Source: Roseburia sp.
Lineage (GTDB): Bacteria > Bacillota > Clostridia > Lachnospirales > Lachnospiraceae
NCBI GenBank assembly: GCA_017937095.1
Contig: JAGBEG010000022.1
Span: forward strand, 62,001 to 126,000
Length of the DNA stretch: 64,000 nt
Direction: 5' to 3'
Shown here: piece after piece, positions 44,322-53,308 of the stretch
How the letters are laid out: every line of letters starts with the position of its first letter
Position numbering within the stretch: position 1 is the stretch's first letter
Notes under the pieces: model-generated
The model's database searches: none
Told to the model about the DNA's origin: nothing
The model's input: the letters and a program-made list of their open reading frames with translations, nothing else
Made by a program: the position numbers and the translations under genes

Positions 44322-45389
44322 TTAGAAATTAAATACACCCAATGAATATAAGATAAATCCAATCAAAACTACAAAATTAAGAATTGAAAACCATGTCAGA
44401 CATTTCACATAGCCCTTAACAGAACCGACGCCCTGCTCCATCTCGTCCATCTTCTCAATCTTGGAATCAAATTCATTGAACAGATCCTGAATGTTGCGGT
44501 AGCACTTCACATTCTCGGAATGCACCTTCTCGGAGAGATCTGTCTTGATCGACTCAAGCTGCGCAGTCGCATTCTCAAGCAAAGCCTTGACCTCTGCGAT
44601 CTGTCCCTCGGAAAGCTTTTTATTTGCGATTGCCTGCTCCTCGAGAAACTGTTTGTTCGTCGCAAGCTGCTCCTCGGAAAGCTTCTTATTTGCCTCGATC
44701 TGATCCTCAGAAAGCCTGCGGTTCGACTCAAGCTGCTGCTCGCTGGCATTCCTGACCTGCACGACCTGCTGGGAAATGCTCGTCTCAATCTCCGTCATCT
44801 TCCTCGTAACACGGTCCGCAAGCTCATCTACCTTTGCGGTGAACTCTATTACGATCTTATCCGCTTCCTCCTGACGCTCTGTCAGAATATTCTGCCACTC
44901 CTGCGCCTTGCCCTCGCGCTCATTTACAATCGACTGCAGTTCCTGAACCTTGTTCTCCTTCGCTGCAAGCAAATCCTGAAGCTGTTTCGCTTTCTCTCTG
45001 AACTCATCAATCTGACTTAATAAGAAATCTTCTTTTTCCACTTCGCTTTGTGTCCTTTCCCGTTCCTGCGTGCTCTTCTTTGTGTCATAGCCCCCGCCGT
45101 CTTCCGGTCTGTATTCATCTGTCCGCGCTTCCGCTGTTCTCTCTGTCTGTCTCTCCGCCGGTCTGCGCGCTTCCGCCGTTTTCTCTGTCTGTCTCTCCGC
45201 CGGTCTGTGCGCTTCCGCTGTTCTCTCTGTCTGTCTCTCCGCCGGTCTGTGTACTTCCGCCCGCGCTTCCGTCGTTCTTTCTGTCTGCCTCTCCGCCGGT
45301 CTGTGTGCTTCCATCCGCGCCGGCTCCCTCGCGGGTCTGCCTGATCTGGGGTGAATCTGCGCCAGTAAAAGCTGAAACAGGTTTGCCAT
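44322..45389 (-). CDS. Tail-anchored coiled-coil protein with N-terminal repeats
   Basis: The 355-residue protein starts MANLFQLLLAQIHPRSG (AGGAGG 8 bases before the ATG at 45389). Residues about 28-95 are five near-copies of a 14-residue unit, RPAERQTERTAEA. Residues about 115-310 are coiled coil and include consecutive 11-residue units of the form KKLSEEQLATN. One membrane helix at about 333-352 ends the protein (FSILNFVVLIGFILYSLGVF), so most of it should sit in the cytosol on a C-terminal anchor. I do not recognise a family. It has no operon partner of clear role. Confidence 0.8.
   Translation of the reverse strand: MANLFQLLLAQIHPRSGRPAREPARMEAHRPAERQTERTTEARAEVHRPAERQTERTAEAHRPAERQTEKTAEARRPAERQTERTAEARTDEYRPEDGGGYDTKKSTQERERTQSEVEKEDFLLSQIDEFREKAKQLQDLLAAKENKVQELQSIVNEREGKAQEWQNILTERQEEADKIVIEFTAKVDELADRVTRKMTEIETSISQQVVQVRNASEQQLESNRRLSEDQIEANKKLSEEQLATNKQFLEEQAIANKKLSEGQIAEVKALLENATAQLESIKTDLSEKVHSENVKCYRNIQDLFNEFDSKIEKMDEMEQGVGSVKGYVKCLTWFSILNFVVLIGFILYSLGVFNF
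45115..45325. repeat. 42-bp in-frame tandem repeats
   Basis: About five units of 42 bp encode the 14-residue RPAERQTERTAEA motif. The repeat keeps all frames largely open, which makes false open frames on the other strand. Confidence 0.88.
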
Positions 45390-45485
45390 AAACGCTTCCT
45401 CCCTTTGTGCTTTCCGTACAAAAAACACCTATTGGTATTCTATCATTATCATTTTTCTTTGTAAAGCAGGAAAAAATGTCATGTA

Positions 45486-46814
45486 TTACCTGTATTCCGT
45501 CCGTCTCTGCCGGACGAGCAGCGGCACTTCCGCAAGCAGCATCGCCGCCCAGCCGATCAGATAGGAGACCGGAAGCGCCACGATTCCAAGATTCGTCAGA
45601 AATACCAGCGGAATTGCCGACGCAACACGCACGCCCATATTCACAAGGCTGCTCACAAGCGTCACCTTCAGATCGCCCACGCCCCGAAAATATCCCTGAA
45701 TCCCATTCGTATAGGCAGGCAGCAGATACATCGCCGCAATCACGCGCAGATACGCTGTGCCAAGCCCGATGACCTCCGTATCATCCACGAAAAGCGCCAT
45801 CAGCGGACGCGCAAATGCAAAGCAAACCAGACAGATGACGACGGCATACACCGTCTCTATCGCAAGCCCGCACCGGAAGCCTTCCCGGATGCGCTCCTTC
45901 TTCCCCGCCCCCTTGTTCTGTGCAATCAGCGCTGTCATTGCATGTCCGATATTCTGCTCCGGCGTATATGCAAAATCGTCAATCCGGTTTACGACTGCAA
46001 ACGCTGCCATTGCCGGGACGCCCATCGTATTGACGATCGCCTGGATTGCGATCTTGCCAAGCTGCACAGTCGCCTGCTGCATGGCGCTGACCCAGCCATA
46101 GCGCACTGTCTTTTGAAACAATTTCCAGTCGAATATCATCCATTTTCTTCCAAGGCAGAGAATCTCCACCCGTCCTTTGATATAAAGACCGCACAGCAGG
46201 CAGCACAGCGCCTCGCTGATCACCGTCGATACGGCGCACCCGTTGCTCCCCCACTTTAGCACGACAACGAAGAACAAGTCTCCCGCAATATTGAGCACCG
46301 CGCTGATTATAAGGAAGTAAAGCGGCGAGCGGCTGTCTCCAAGCGCCCTTAACGTGCCCGCATAAAAATTATATATAAATGTAAAGACCAGCCCTGCAAA
46401 GATGATCCGCAGATATGCCGTCGCTGTGGGAAGTACCTCCTCCTGCGTCCGGATCAGCCAGAGAAGCTGCGGTGTAAACAGAATGCACACAAGTGCAAAC
46501 AGTACAGAAAAGCATAAGCCGCCGATCATCGTGGAGCTGATCTGACGCTCCAGCGTCTCATAATCCTTCGCTCCGTAATGCATCCCCATCAAAACGCCTG
46601 CACCCATGCACATACCGCTGATGAACAGAATGGCAAGCGCCATGAGCGGACTGCATGTTCCCACCGCCGCAAGCGCTTCCTCCCCGACAAACCCTCCCAC
46701 GATCATGCTGTCCGCCGCATTGTAACACAACTGAAAAAGATTCCCCAGGACAAGAGGAATCGTGAATTTTACCAGTAAAGGCGCAATCGCGCCCTCCGTC
46801 ATATCGTTCGTCAT
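45486..46814 (-). CDS. MATE-family efflux transporter
   Basis: The 442-residue protein has twelve membrane helices in two MATE repeats. It starts MTNDMTEGAIAPLLVKFTIPLVLGN and carries the family-typical LCYNAADSMIVGGFVGEEALAAVGTCSP. It exports cationic drugs or metabolites using sodium or proton gradients. It lies 14 bases after the 143-aa membrane protein gene on the same strand, so the two are likely co-transcribed. Confidence 0.92.
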   Translation of the reverse strand: MTNDMTEGAIAPLLVKFTIPLVLGNLFQLCYNAADSMIVGGFVGEEALAAVGTCSPLMALAILFISGMCMGAGVLMGMHYGAKDYETLERQISSTMIGGLCFSVLFALVCILFTPQLLWLIRTQEEVLPTATAYLRIIFAGLVFTFIYNFYAGTLRALGDSRSPLYFLIISAVLNIAGDLFFVVVLKWGSNGCAVSTVISEALCCLLCGLYIKGRVEILCLGRKWMIFDWKLFQKTVRYGWVSAMQQATVQLGKIAIQAIVNTMGVPAMAAFAVVNRIDDFAYTPEQNIGHAMTALIAQNKGAGKKERIREGFRCGLAIETVYAVVICLVCFAFARPLMALFVDDTEVIGLGTAYLRVIAAMYLLPAYTNGIQGYFRGVGDLKVTLVSSLVNMGVRVASAIPLVFLTNLGIVALPVSYLIGWAAMLLAEVPLLVRQRRTEYR

Positions 46815-46828
46815 AACCGCCGCCCTGC

Positions 46829-47260
46829 CTATTTCTTATTCTGCCTGCGAATGATGCGGATGATCCGGTACTCATAATAGAGAGCGTCCGCTACCATGAG
46901 CACGACCACGATCAGACTGTAGCCCGGCTTTAGCTGTTTTCTCATCACATCGCAGATACTTGTAAAAAGCAGCCCTCCCACAAAAATCAGCTTGGCTGAC
47001 CGCACCATGCGAATCGTGTATTTTCTCACCGCGCCGCTGCATACTTCTTTTGTAAGCCCATTGACGCGCTCGGGATAAACGCCAAGAAGCGTAAGCCCCG
47101 CATAGATCAAGAGCATCGCCGCCACATTCATCACGATATCCAGAACCTGTGCGCCGTAAGCGATTCCGTAATAAATCTGAAGCCCCAGATAGACCATGGC
47201 CGCCACAAGTCCTACCGCCTCCGCGAGCATTGCCGCCCATGTCAGTTCATTCTTCTTCAT
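46829..47260 (-). CDS. Small four-helix membrane protein, unknown
   Basis: The 143-residue protein starts MKKNELTWAAMLAEAVGLV (GGAG 8 bases before the ATG at 47260). It has about four hydrophobic helices, near residues 8-28, 38-57, 82-102 and 112-130, and a basic C-terminus (RIIRIIRRQNKK). No family is recognised. It precedes the MATE gene closely and follows a 39-bp minisatellite. Confidence 0.75.
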   Translation of the reverse strand: MKKNELTWAAMLAEAVGLVAAMVYLGLQIYYGIAYGAQVLDIVMNVAAMLLIYAGLTLLGVYPERVNGLTKEVCSGAVRKYTIRMVRSAKLIFVGGLLFTSICDVMRKQLKPGYSLIVVVLMVADALYYEYRIIRIIRRQNKK

Positions 47261-47280
47261 GCGTTGCACTCCTTCCCTCA

Positions 47281-47423
47281 TTCCTGTCATCCGCTTTGCT
47301 TCCTGCTGCTCTCTTTATCTTCCTGTCATCCGCTTTGCTTCCTGCTGCTCTCTTTATCTTCCTGTCATCTGCTTTGCTTCCTGCTGCTCTCTTTATCTTC
47401 CTGTCATCCGCTTTGCTTCCTGC
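47281..47423. repeat. 39-bp minisatellite, 3.7 units
   Basis: Units begin at 47281, 47320 and 47359 with a partial one at 47398. The first three are almost identical (one C/T change in the third). They directly abut without spacers, so this is not a CRISPR array. It fills the gap between the DNA glycosylase and the membrane protein genes. Confidence 0.92.
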
Positions 47424-47430
47424 CATCCGC

Positions 47431-47922
47431 TTACTCCCACAGGCTCTTTCTCCATGCCTCCACCAGACGCTCCACGTTCCACGCGGCATTCGCCGGGCTT
47501 GTCGAGGGAAGCCTGCACACCTCCGGCATCCCGTCCCTCATGCAGTACTTTAAGAAAAGCTGATATGCCGTGGCTCCGTTTACGCCGATTTTCCTGATAT
47601 CCGCATGTCCCAGAATACGGTTCATATCATTCGCAACTACGTTTTTAATAGATGCATCCGATGAGCCTGCAATATCGCAGGAGGCAATCACATCCCACAC
47701 CGCGATATGATTGCGCAGAAGAAACTCCCGCTTTTCTTCTATGGTGCAGGGAACCTCCTCCCCGCATATTCCCGCCGTCACCTTCCAGAACCGGTTCTGC
47801 GGATGCCCGTAGTAGAACTGGTTCTCTCTGGACTTCACCGAAGGGAACGAACCAAGAATCAATATTTCTGACGTCTCGTCAAATACCGGTTCAAACGTGT
47901 GAACCACATGTGTAAGCTCCAT
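47431..47922 (-). CDS. Uracil-DNA-glycosylase-fold enzyme, DNA-deoxyinosine glycosylase type
   Basis: The 163-residue protein has LILGSFPSVKSRENQFYYGHPQNRFW at residues 21-46 (glycine-rich motif and the H-P-x-N-x-F-W characteristic of the family 6 enzymes) and LPSTSPANAAW near 143. These enzymes remove hypoxanthine, made by adenine deamination, from DNA. Length and motifs are complete. The 3' end meets a minisatellite two codons beyond the stop. Confidence 0.88.
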   Translation of the reverse strand: MELTHVVHTFEPVFDETSEILILGSFPSVKSRENQFYYGHPQNRFWKVTAGICGEEVPCTIEEKREFLLRNHIAVWDVIASCDIAGSSDASIKNVVANDMNRILGHADIRKIGVNGATAYQLFLKYCMRDGMPEVCRLPSTSPANAAWNVERLVEAWRKSLWE

Positions 47923-47936
47923 AAGTCTCCCATATC

Positions 47937-47966
47937 AAAGCGGCACCAGTGCTTCACTGATGCCGC
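47937..47966 (-). terminator. Terminator after the sugar-binding lipoprotein gene
   Basis: GCGGCATCAGTG pairs with CACTGGTGCCGC around a three-base loop on the minus strand, followed by a short TTTG. Confidence 0.7.
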
Positions 47967-47978
47967 ATCCTCTCTTAT

Positions 47979-48959
47979 TTATTTATAATCCGCTACGTTG
48001 GAACTGTCAACCTTTTCAAACGGAACCCATACATACTTGCCATCCTCGGAAAGTCCTTCCATTCCCTCCGTGGTGCCGCCGGAGCCAAGCGCGATCGCCG
48101 CCTTTACTGCCGCCTCGCCCTGTCCGGTTGCCGACTGATATACCGTAAATGCCATATCCCCCGCTTCAATCGCTGCGCAGCCGTCCGCTGTCGCGTCGAT
48201 TCCAAGGATCGGCACTCCGGTCACTCCGTTCTTCTTGCAGGAATCAATTACACCGAGCGCCATCGAATCATTGTTGCACACCACAACATCAAATTCCCTG
48301 CCTGTCTGTAAGAATACATCGAAATACTCTTCCGCGATTCCCTGCTCCCAATTTGCATTGTCCTCAAATACCATGTTGATTGTCTTGCCGGATGCTTTCA
48401 GCGTATTCTTAAGCGCCTCCGACCTTCCCCTGGTCGCCGAATGATTCTGCGGTCCCTTTAAGAGTACCACATTGATCTCGCTCTTGTCACTCATCTGTTC
48501 GAGAATGTACTCCGCCTGATACTGTCCCGCCACTTCCTCACTGGAACCCACATACATATATTTGTCCGGCTCAAGGAGCGAATCATCCGGGCAGCTATTG
48601 TAGAATATGATCGGCACGTCGCCCGCAGTCGCCTCAAGCTCCAACACTGTATCGGCGTCTACCGGACCGCACATGATAACGTCATAATCTTCCGCCACCG
48701 CCTGCTTGATGTGCGCCACCTGATTCTCAATGGAATTTTCCGCGTCATACACAACGATGGATGCGCCGTTCTCCTCCGCCGTCTCCTGCGCTGCCGCAAT
48801 CAGCACGCTTCGGAAGGTATCCGCCTGTGAGAGCGATACGAAAATCTTAATGCCGTCTCCGTTTCCCGCAGTCTGCGACGCCCCGTTTCCCGCGCCGCAG
48901 CCGCACAGACAGCCGACTCCCAATGCAGCCGTTAAGACCGCACTCATTATTTTCTTCAT
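47979..48959 (-). CDS. Orphan periplasmic-binding-protein-like lipoprotein (ribose/galactose type)
   Basis: The 326-residue protein has a lipoprotein signal ending CLCGC near residue 20, then a Peripla_BP_4 domain: KIFVSLSQADTFRSVLIAAAQ, DYDVIMCGPVDADT, VVCNNDSMALGVIDSCKKNGV and VPILGIDATADGCAAI. Such domains bind pentoses, hexoses or autoinducer-2. No permease or ATPase genes accompany it. It lies 13 bases after the chemoreceptor gene, so it probably presents its ligand to that receptor rather than feeding a transporter. Confidence 0.88.
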   Translation of the reverse strand: MKKIMSAVLTAALGVGCLCGCGAGNGASQTAGNGDGIKIFVSLSQADTFRSVLIAAAQETAEENGASIVVYDAENSIENQVAHIKQAVAEDYDVIMCGPVDADTVLELEATAGDVPIIFYNSCPDDSLLEPDKYMYVGSSEEVAGQYQAEYILEQMSDKSEINVVLLKGPQNHSATRGRSEALKNTLKASGKTINMVFEDNANWEQGIAEEYFDVFLQTGREFDVVVCNNDSMALGVIDSCKKNGVTGVPILGIDATADGCAAIEAGDMAFTVYQSATGQGEAAVKAAIALGSGGTTEGMEGLSEDGKYVWVPFEKVDSSNVADYK

Positions 48960-48972
48960 CTTGTTCCCCTCC

Positions 48973-50970
48973 TTATATGCGGAACAGCCCGACCTGCTTC
49001 GCCAGTTCTTCAGACGACTCTGTCAGGCTTCTGGACTCGTTCGCCACATGCTGGCTGTTTTCCGCGATGCCCTTTGCCTGCTCTAACATCGATTCCGAAG
49101 TAGCAAGAATCTCATCGGAGCTTGCCGCCTGTTCCTCGGAGATTGCCGCAACGTTCGTCGCGACCTCATCCACCTGATTGATCTTCTCTACCATCTGATC
49201 GATCAGATCGCTTGTCTCCTGTATGTTATTGAAAATCACATCGAACGTCTCGATTGCCGTGTCGATCAGCTTACTGCTCTCATTGATATGCTCCGCGCTG
49301 TCGCCCGCCTGCCGCACGGTATCTCCTACAAGGGAATTGACCTGATCGATCAGTCTGGAGATATGCTCAACGGACGCCGTACTGTTGCTTGCCAGTGTTC
49401 CGATTTCCGAAGCGACCACTGCAAAGCCTCTTCCTGCCTCGCCTGCCCGCGCCGCCTCAATGGAAGCATTCAACGACAGCAGATTCGTCTCCTCGGCGAT
49501 GCTTCCGATAAGCTGCACGATCTGCACGATCTCTCCGGACGCCGTTCCTACCTTGTTGACCGCCGTCTTAAGATTCTCTATCGAGGTACGGATATCCTCA
49601 AGCGCTTCGCCGACGCGCTCCATGTCTCCGCGCCCCTTCTGGGAAACCCTGACCGTCTCGCGCATCTTATTCTCGACGTTTAGGCTGTCATCCTTCGTAT
49701 CTGACACAACGCCTGCCAGTCTCGTCGCATTATCCGCGATCTCATTTACGGAAATAGAGAGCTGGTCCACCGTCATGTTCAATTCACTCATCGACTGCGA
49801 CTGGATGGATGCTGCCGAGTGCATTTCCCTTGATACATTGTCGCTGGAATCCGCCTGCCTGCCAAGTCTTCCCGAGATATCTCCCATGGAAGAGAGCATC
49901 CGTTTCATGGATTCGATGAACTGCTCTACGCTGCGGCTCATCACTCCGATCTCGTCGTTGCCCTCGGTCGTCACAGATACAGTAAAATCGCCGTTTGTCA
50001 TAGCGGTAATCACCTTCGTCAGCTTCTTGACCGGATTGATTACCATATGGGTCACACGCTCAATCACGACGCACAACACCAGAATGGAAATGACGCTGAT
50101 AATAATCATGATCGTCCGCAGCTCCATCATATCCGCCAGAACAATCTTCGTGGGAATGTAGGATACCAGCACCCAGCTTGTGCCGGAAACCTCCTTAAAT
50201 ACCGTCATGTTTCCTTCCAATGTGCAGAAATCATAGTCGCGCTCCGCAATCTTTTGTGCAACGCTCTTCTCAAATACCGTGCTTCCCTCCGCTCCAAGCT
50301 TCGTGGAAATCAGCGCAGAATCACGATGCGCCAAAATCGTACCGCTGTTGACGTCAATGAGGAATGCCTCCGCATTTTTCATCTCGATAAAGGCGTTGAC
50401 GATGACCGTGATGCGGTCTAACGTCATATCCGCCGAAATCACCTTCGTCGTTCCCGAACCGTCATTTAATATACCGGATGCGCTGATGACATTCACGCCC
50501 TGGGAATTTGTATAAGGGGAACCGATCGCCATATTGACTCTGGAAAGCCCCTCCTGATACCATGTGCTGTTTAGCGGGTCATCCTCACTCATCTCGGACT
50601 CCGACGCCTTCCATACCTTCCCGTTCTCATCCGCGATATAAAGTCCCTGCGGATAATCGGAATTATAATTATAGTAGGTATCCAGCATCGTCTGAAGTTC
50701 CTTCTCATCCGGCTGCGTAGTCTCAATCGTGCTCTTTACGATCTGAAACGCCGCGATATTTTCATTCAGCCATGCCTCGATCTGCGACACCTGGTTCTCC
50801 ACAGAGGATTCCAGCAGATTCTCGGAATAATTCTCGATCACTCTCGCCGAAGTCATATACGCAATCAGCACCAGCACCACAATAATGACTATGACGATCG
50901 GCACGATTACCCCCAAAAGCTTCAGCTTAATGGACACGATTCCCTTCTGCTCTGCGTTCTCTTTTGCCAT
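48973..50970 (-). CDS. Methyl-accepting chemotaxis protein with dCACHE sensor
   Basis: The 665-residue protein has an N-terminal membrane helix (about 15-38) and a double CACHE extracellular domain (about 45-285; [24 protein letters not shown] and [17 protein letters not shown]). A second helix (about 290-312) and HAMP follow, then a long signalling coiled coil with tip [17 protein letters not shown] near residue 500. It should steer motility through CheA/CheW. The binding-lipoprotein gene follows immediately in the same operon. Confidence 0.95.
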   Translation of the reverse strand: MAKENAEQKGIVSIKLKLLGVIVPIVIVIIVVLVLIAYMTSARVIENYSENLLESSVENQVSQIEAWLNENIAAFQIVKSTIETTQPDEKELQTMLDTYYNYNSDYPQGLYIADENGKVWKASESEMSEDDPLNSTWYQEGLSRVNMAIGSPYTNSQGVNVISASGILNDGSGTTKVISADMTLDRITVIVNAFIEMKNAEAFLIDVNSGTILAHRDSALISTKLGAEGSTVFEKSVAQKIAERDYDFCTLEGNMTVFKEVSGTSWVLVSYIPTKIVLADMMELRTIMIIISVISILVLCVVIERVTHMVINPVKKLTKVITAMTNGDFTVSVTTEGNDEIGVMSRSVEQFIESMKRMLSSMGDISGRLGRQADSSDNVSREMHSAASIQSQSMSELNMTVDQLSISVNEIADNATRLAGVVSDTKDDSLNVENKMRETVRVSQKGRGDMERVGEALEDIRTSIENLKTAVNKVGTASGEIVQIVQLIGSIAEETNLLSLNASIEAARAGEAGRGFAVVASEIGTLASNSTASVEHISRLIDQVNSLVGDTVRQAGDSAEHINESSKLIDTAIETFDVIFNNIQETSDLIDQMVEKINQVDEVATNVAAISEEQAASSDEILATSESMLEQAKGIAENSQHVANESRSLTESSEELAKQVGLFRI

Positions 50971-51073
50971 TTTCCCAACTCCCTTTTCTTATGTTTCTGA
51001 CATATATCAAAATTGCATAACTGTATAGGTATATTGTCTCATTTACATACAGCAGTGTCAATGCAATTTTTTC

Positions 51074-51101
51074 TTGAAAATCAATAACCCTGTGCTATAA
51101 T
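51074..51101 (+). promoter_or_regulatory. asnA promoter
   Basis: TTGAAA (51074-51079) and extended TGCTATAAT (-10 at 51096-51101) are 16 bases apart. No riboswitch or T-box is seen in the short leader. Confidence 0.75.
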
Positions 51102-51151
51102 TAGGAAGGTTAGTGCAGACACTTTGGCTGCACCAGAGAGGAGAACCATAC

Positions 51152-52162
51152 ATGGACAATATTATGATCCCCAAAGATTATCATTCTGAATTGAATCTGC
51201 ATGACACGCAGATTGCGATCAAGACCGTAAAGGACTTTTTTCAGGGTCTTCTGGCACTGCGTTTGAATTTATCCCGTGTATCTGCGCCGTTGTTCGTCGA
51301 TCCGTCATCGGGCCTTAACGACAACCTAAACGGCGTCGAGCGCCCTGTCACCTTCGATATTAAGGAACAGGACGGCAGAACCGCCGAGGTCGTACAGTCG
51401 CTCGCCAAATGGAAGCGCTACGCCTTAAAGAAATACGGTTTCGAATACGGCGAAGGTCTTTATACCGATATGAACGCCATCCGCAGGGATGAAGATACCG
51501 ACAATATCCACTCTATTTTCGTGGATCAGTGGGACTGGGAGAAGATTATCCGCAAGGAGGAGCGCACCCTCGAGACCTTAAAGGAAACGGTGACTACCGT
51601 GTATAAATGCCTGCGCAAGACAGAGAAATACATGGCGATCCAGTACGATTACATAGAGGAACTGCTTCCGCATGATATTTTCTTCATCACGACGGAAGAG
51701 CTTGCCGAGATGTTCCCGGACAATACGCCGAAGGAACGCGAGTACTACATCACCAAGACCAAGGGCGCGGTATGCCTCTTAAAGATCGGCGACAAGCTCG
51801 AGAACGGCGAGCCGCATGACGGCAGAGCCCCGGACTACGACGACTGGTCCTTAAACGCCGATATCCTTGTATACTACCCGCTGATCGATATCGCGCTTGA
51901 GATTTCCTCCATGGGAATCCGCGTTGACAAGGCGGCGCTGCTCTCACAGCTTAAGAAGGCAGGCTGTGAGGAGCGTGCAGAGCTTCCGTTCCAGAAAGCA
52001 GTCATAAACGAAGAGCTTCCTTATACGATCGGCGGCGGTATCGGACAGTCCCGCATCTGTATGTTCTTCTTAAGAAAAGCGCATATCGGCGAGGTGCAGT
52101 CTTCCCTGTGGCCGGAAGACGTCGTTGCCGCGTGCGAGAAGAACGGAATACAGCTTTTATAA
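51152..52162 (+). CDS. asnA: Aspartate-ammonia ligase (asparagine synthetase A)
   Basis: The 336-residue enzyme starts MDNIMIPKDYHSELNLHDTQ (GAGGAG before the ATG at 51152). It shows the class II synthetase fold with SAPLFVDPSSGLNDNLNG near residue 48, SIFVDQWDWEKII near 115 and motif 3 GGGIGQSRICMFFL near 292. It makes asparagine from aspartate, ammonia and ATP. Length matches E. coli AsnA (330). It is a single gene with its own promoter and terminator. Confidence 0.96.
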   Translation: MDNIMIPKDYHSELNLHDTQIAIKTVKDFFQGLLALRLNLSRVSAPLFVDPSSGLNDNLNGVERPVTFDIKEQDGRTAEVVQSLAKWKRYALKKYGFEYGEGLYTDMNAIRRDEDTDNIHSIFVDQWDWEKIIRKEERTLETLKETVTTVYKCLRKTEKYMAIQYDYIEELLPHDIFFITTEELAEMFPDNTPKEREYYITKTKGAVCLLKIGDKLENGEPHDGRAPDYDDWSLNADILVYYPLIDIALEISSMGIRVDKAALLSQLKKAGCEERAELPFQKAVINEELPYTIGGGIGQSRICMFFLRKAHIGEVQSSLWPEDVVAACEKNGIQLL

Positions 52163-52218
52163 GGTATAGGTGCAGGAGGCAGACCTGTACACAGGAAACC
52201 GATAATTTCCGCAAAATC

Positions 52219-52275
52219 AAAACAGAGTCAATGAATTGTGAAAAGCATGTATCACAATCATTGGCTCTGTTTTTG
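52219..52275 (+). terminator. Terminator of asnA
   Basis: AAACAGAGTCAATGA pairs with TCATTGGCTCTGTTT, with an inner TTGTGA/TCACAA pair, ending in a T-run. It could also act on the convergent S1 gene. Confidence 0.9.
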
Positions 52276-52292
52276 CTAACGCCACTTTTGGG

Positions 52293-53195
52293 CTAATCAA
52301 ACTTAAATCCTGCAAGCAGCGATCCAAGGCTTGTTCCGGTCGGCGTGTGATCGGTGTATTCCTCTAAATCCGCCGCGCCCTCGGTATCGACCATCTCCTC
52401 TTCAAGCGCCTTCATGGAAAGGCTGATCTTATTGTTGTTGGTGTTCAACACCTTCGCCTTTACCTTCTGTCCCACCTTAAGCACCTCGGACGGCTTTCCG
52501 ATTCTGCGCTCACAGATCTGTGAGATATGAACCAGACCGCTCAATCCGTTGCCAAGATCGATAAATGCGCCGTACGGCATCAGGTTTTCCACGGTTCCCT
52601 CCATGACAGTCCCCGGCACGATCATCGAAATCTTGTGGGCCCGCTCCTCCGCTTCGGCTTCAAGCGCTACCGCCTTGCCGGAGAGTACGAGCTTCTCCCG
52701 CTCTTCCTCCACCGTAATGACGCGAACCGGAATCTCTTTGCCTACCCAGCTCTCCGTATCTTCGACGTAAGCCGATGTGATCTGGGATGCCGGAATGAAT
52801 GCGCGGATGCCCTCTAAGTATGCGACCACGCCCGCCTTGACGCTCTCCTTGATGCGGACCGTGACCGTCGTGCCGTCCTCCATCATCTGTTTCAGCTTCT
52901 CCCATGCAAGCGCTTCGTTCGCTTCCTTTCTGGAAAGCAGGATATTGCCCTGCCCGTCATCGGTCTTTACTACCGTCGCCTCGAGAACGTCTCCCACATG
53001 CACCTCGTCCGCCACTGAGAAATCCGGGTCGCTGCTTAAATCCGCGACCTTGATGATTCCCTGTGCGTAGTATTTGAGGTCTAAGGTGACCTCCTCCTCG
53101 TTCACGTCAATCACCGTTCCCGAAAGGATGTCCCCCTCATTCACCTTGCGGAAAGACGCTTCCAGCTCCTCTTTGTAATCGTCCATTGTTTCCAT
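52293..53195 (-). CDS. S1 RNA-binding domain protein (RpsA-like)
   Basis: The 300-residue protein starts METMDDYKEELEASFRKV (GGAGGT 8 bases upstream). It has three S1 domains: residues about 18-90 (GDILSGTVIDVNEEEVTLDL), 103-175 (GTTVTVRIKESVKAGVVAYL) and 190-265 (GTVMEGTVENLMPYGAFIDL, the best match). Firmicutes carry such short S1 homologues, which bind single-stranded RNA and may aid translation. The acidic C-terminal tail is of unknown role. Confidence 0.92.
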   Translation of the reverse strand: METMDDYKEELEASFRKVNEGDILSGTVIDVNEEEVTLDLKYYAQGIIKVADLSSDPDFSVADEVHVGDVLEATVVKTDDGQGNILLSRKEANEALAWEKLKQMMEDGTTVTVRIKESVKAGVVAYLEGIRAFIPASQITSAYVEDTESWVGKEIPVRVITVEEEREKLVLSGKAVALEAEAEERAHKISMIVPGTVMEGTVENLMPYGAFIDLGNGLSGLVHISQICERRIGKPSEVLKVGQKVKAKVLNTNNNKISLSMKALEEEMVDTEGAADLEEYTDHTPTGTSLGSLLAGFKFD

Positions 53196-53308
53196 CTGTG
53201 TACACCTCCGTCTGTTTTTGCGGGAAGAAGGGCGCTCTGCGCCCGCACTCCCGCGCTGTCCTATACTGAGTGTACCACATTTTTTCTGAAATCCAAGAGC
53301 TATTTCTC

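Noticed and set aside
45048-45391. Plus-strand frames opposite the coiled-coil gene
   Set aside because: The 42-bp repeats keep all frames open. Composition and ribosome site support only the minus-strand gene.
47281-47423. Possible CRISPR array
   Set aside because: Units abut directly with no unique spacers and no cas genes are near.
47247-47489. Open frame of 80 codons with three copies of a 13-residue unit
   Set aside because: It is a by-product of the 39-bp minisatellite, overlaps the glycosylase 3' end and has no ribosome site.
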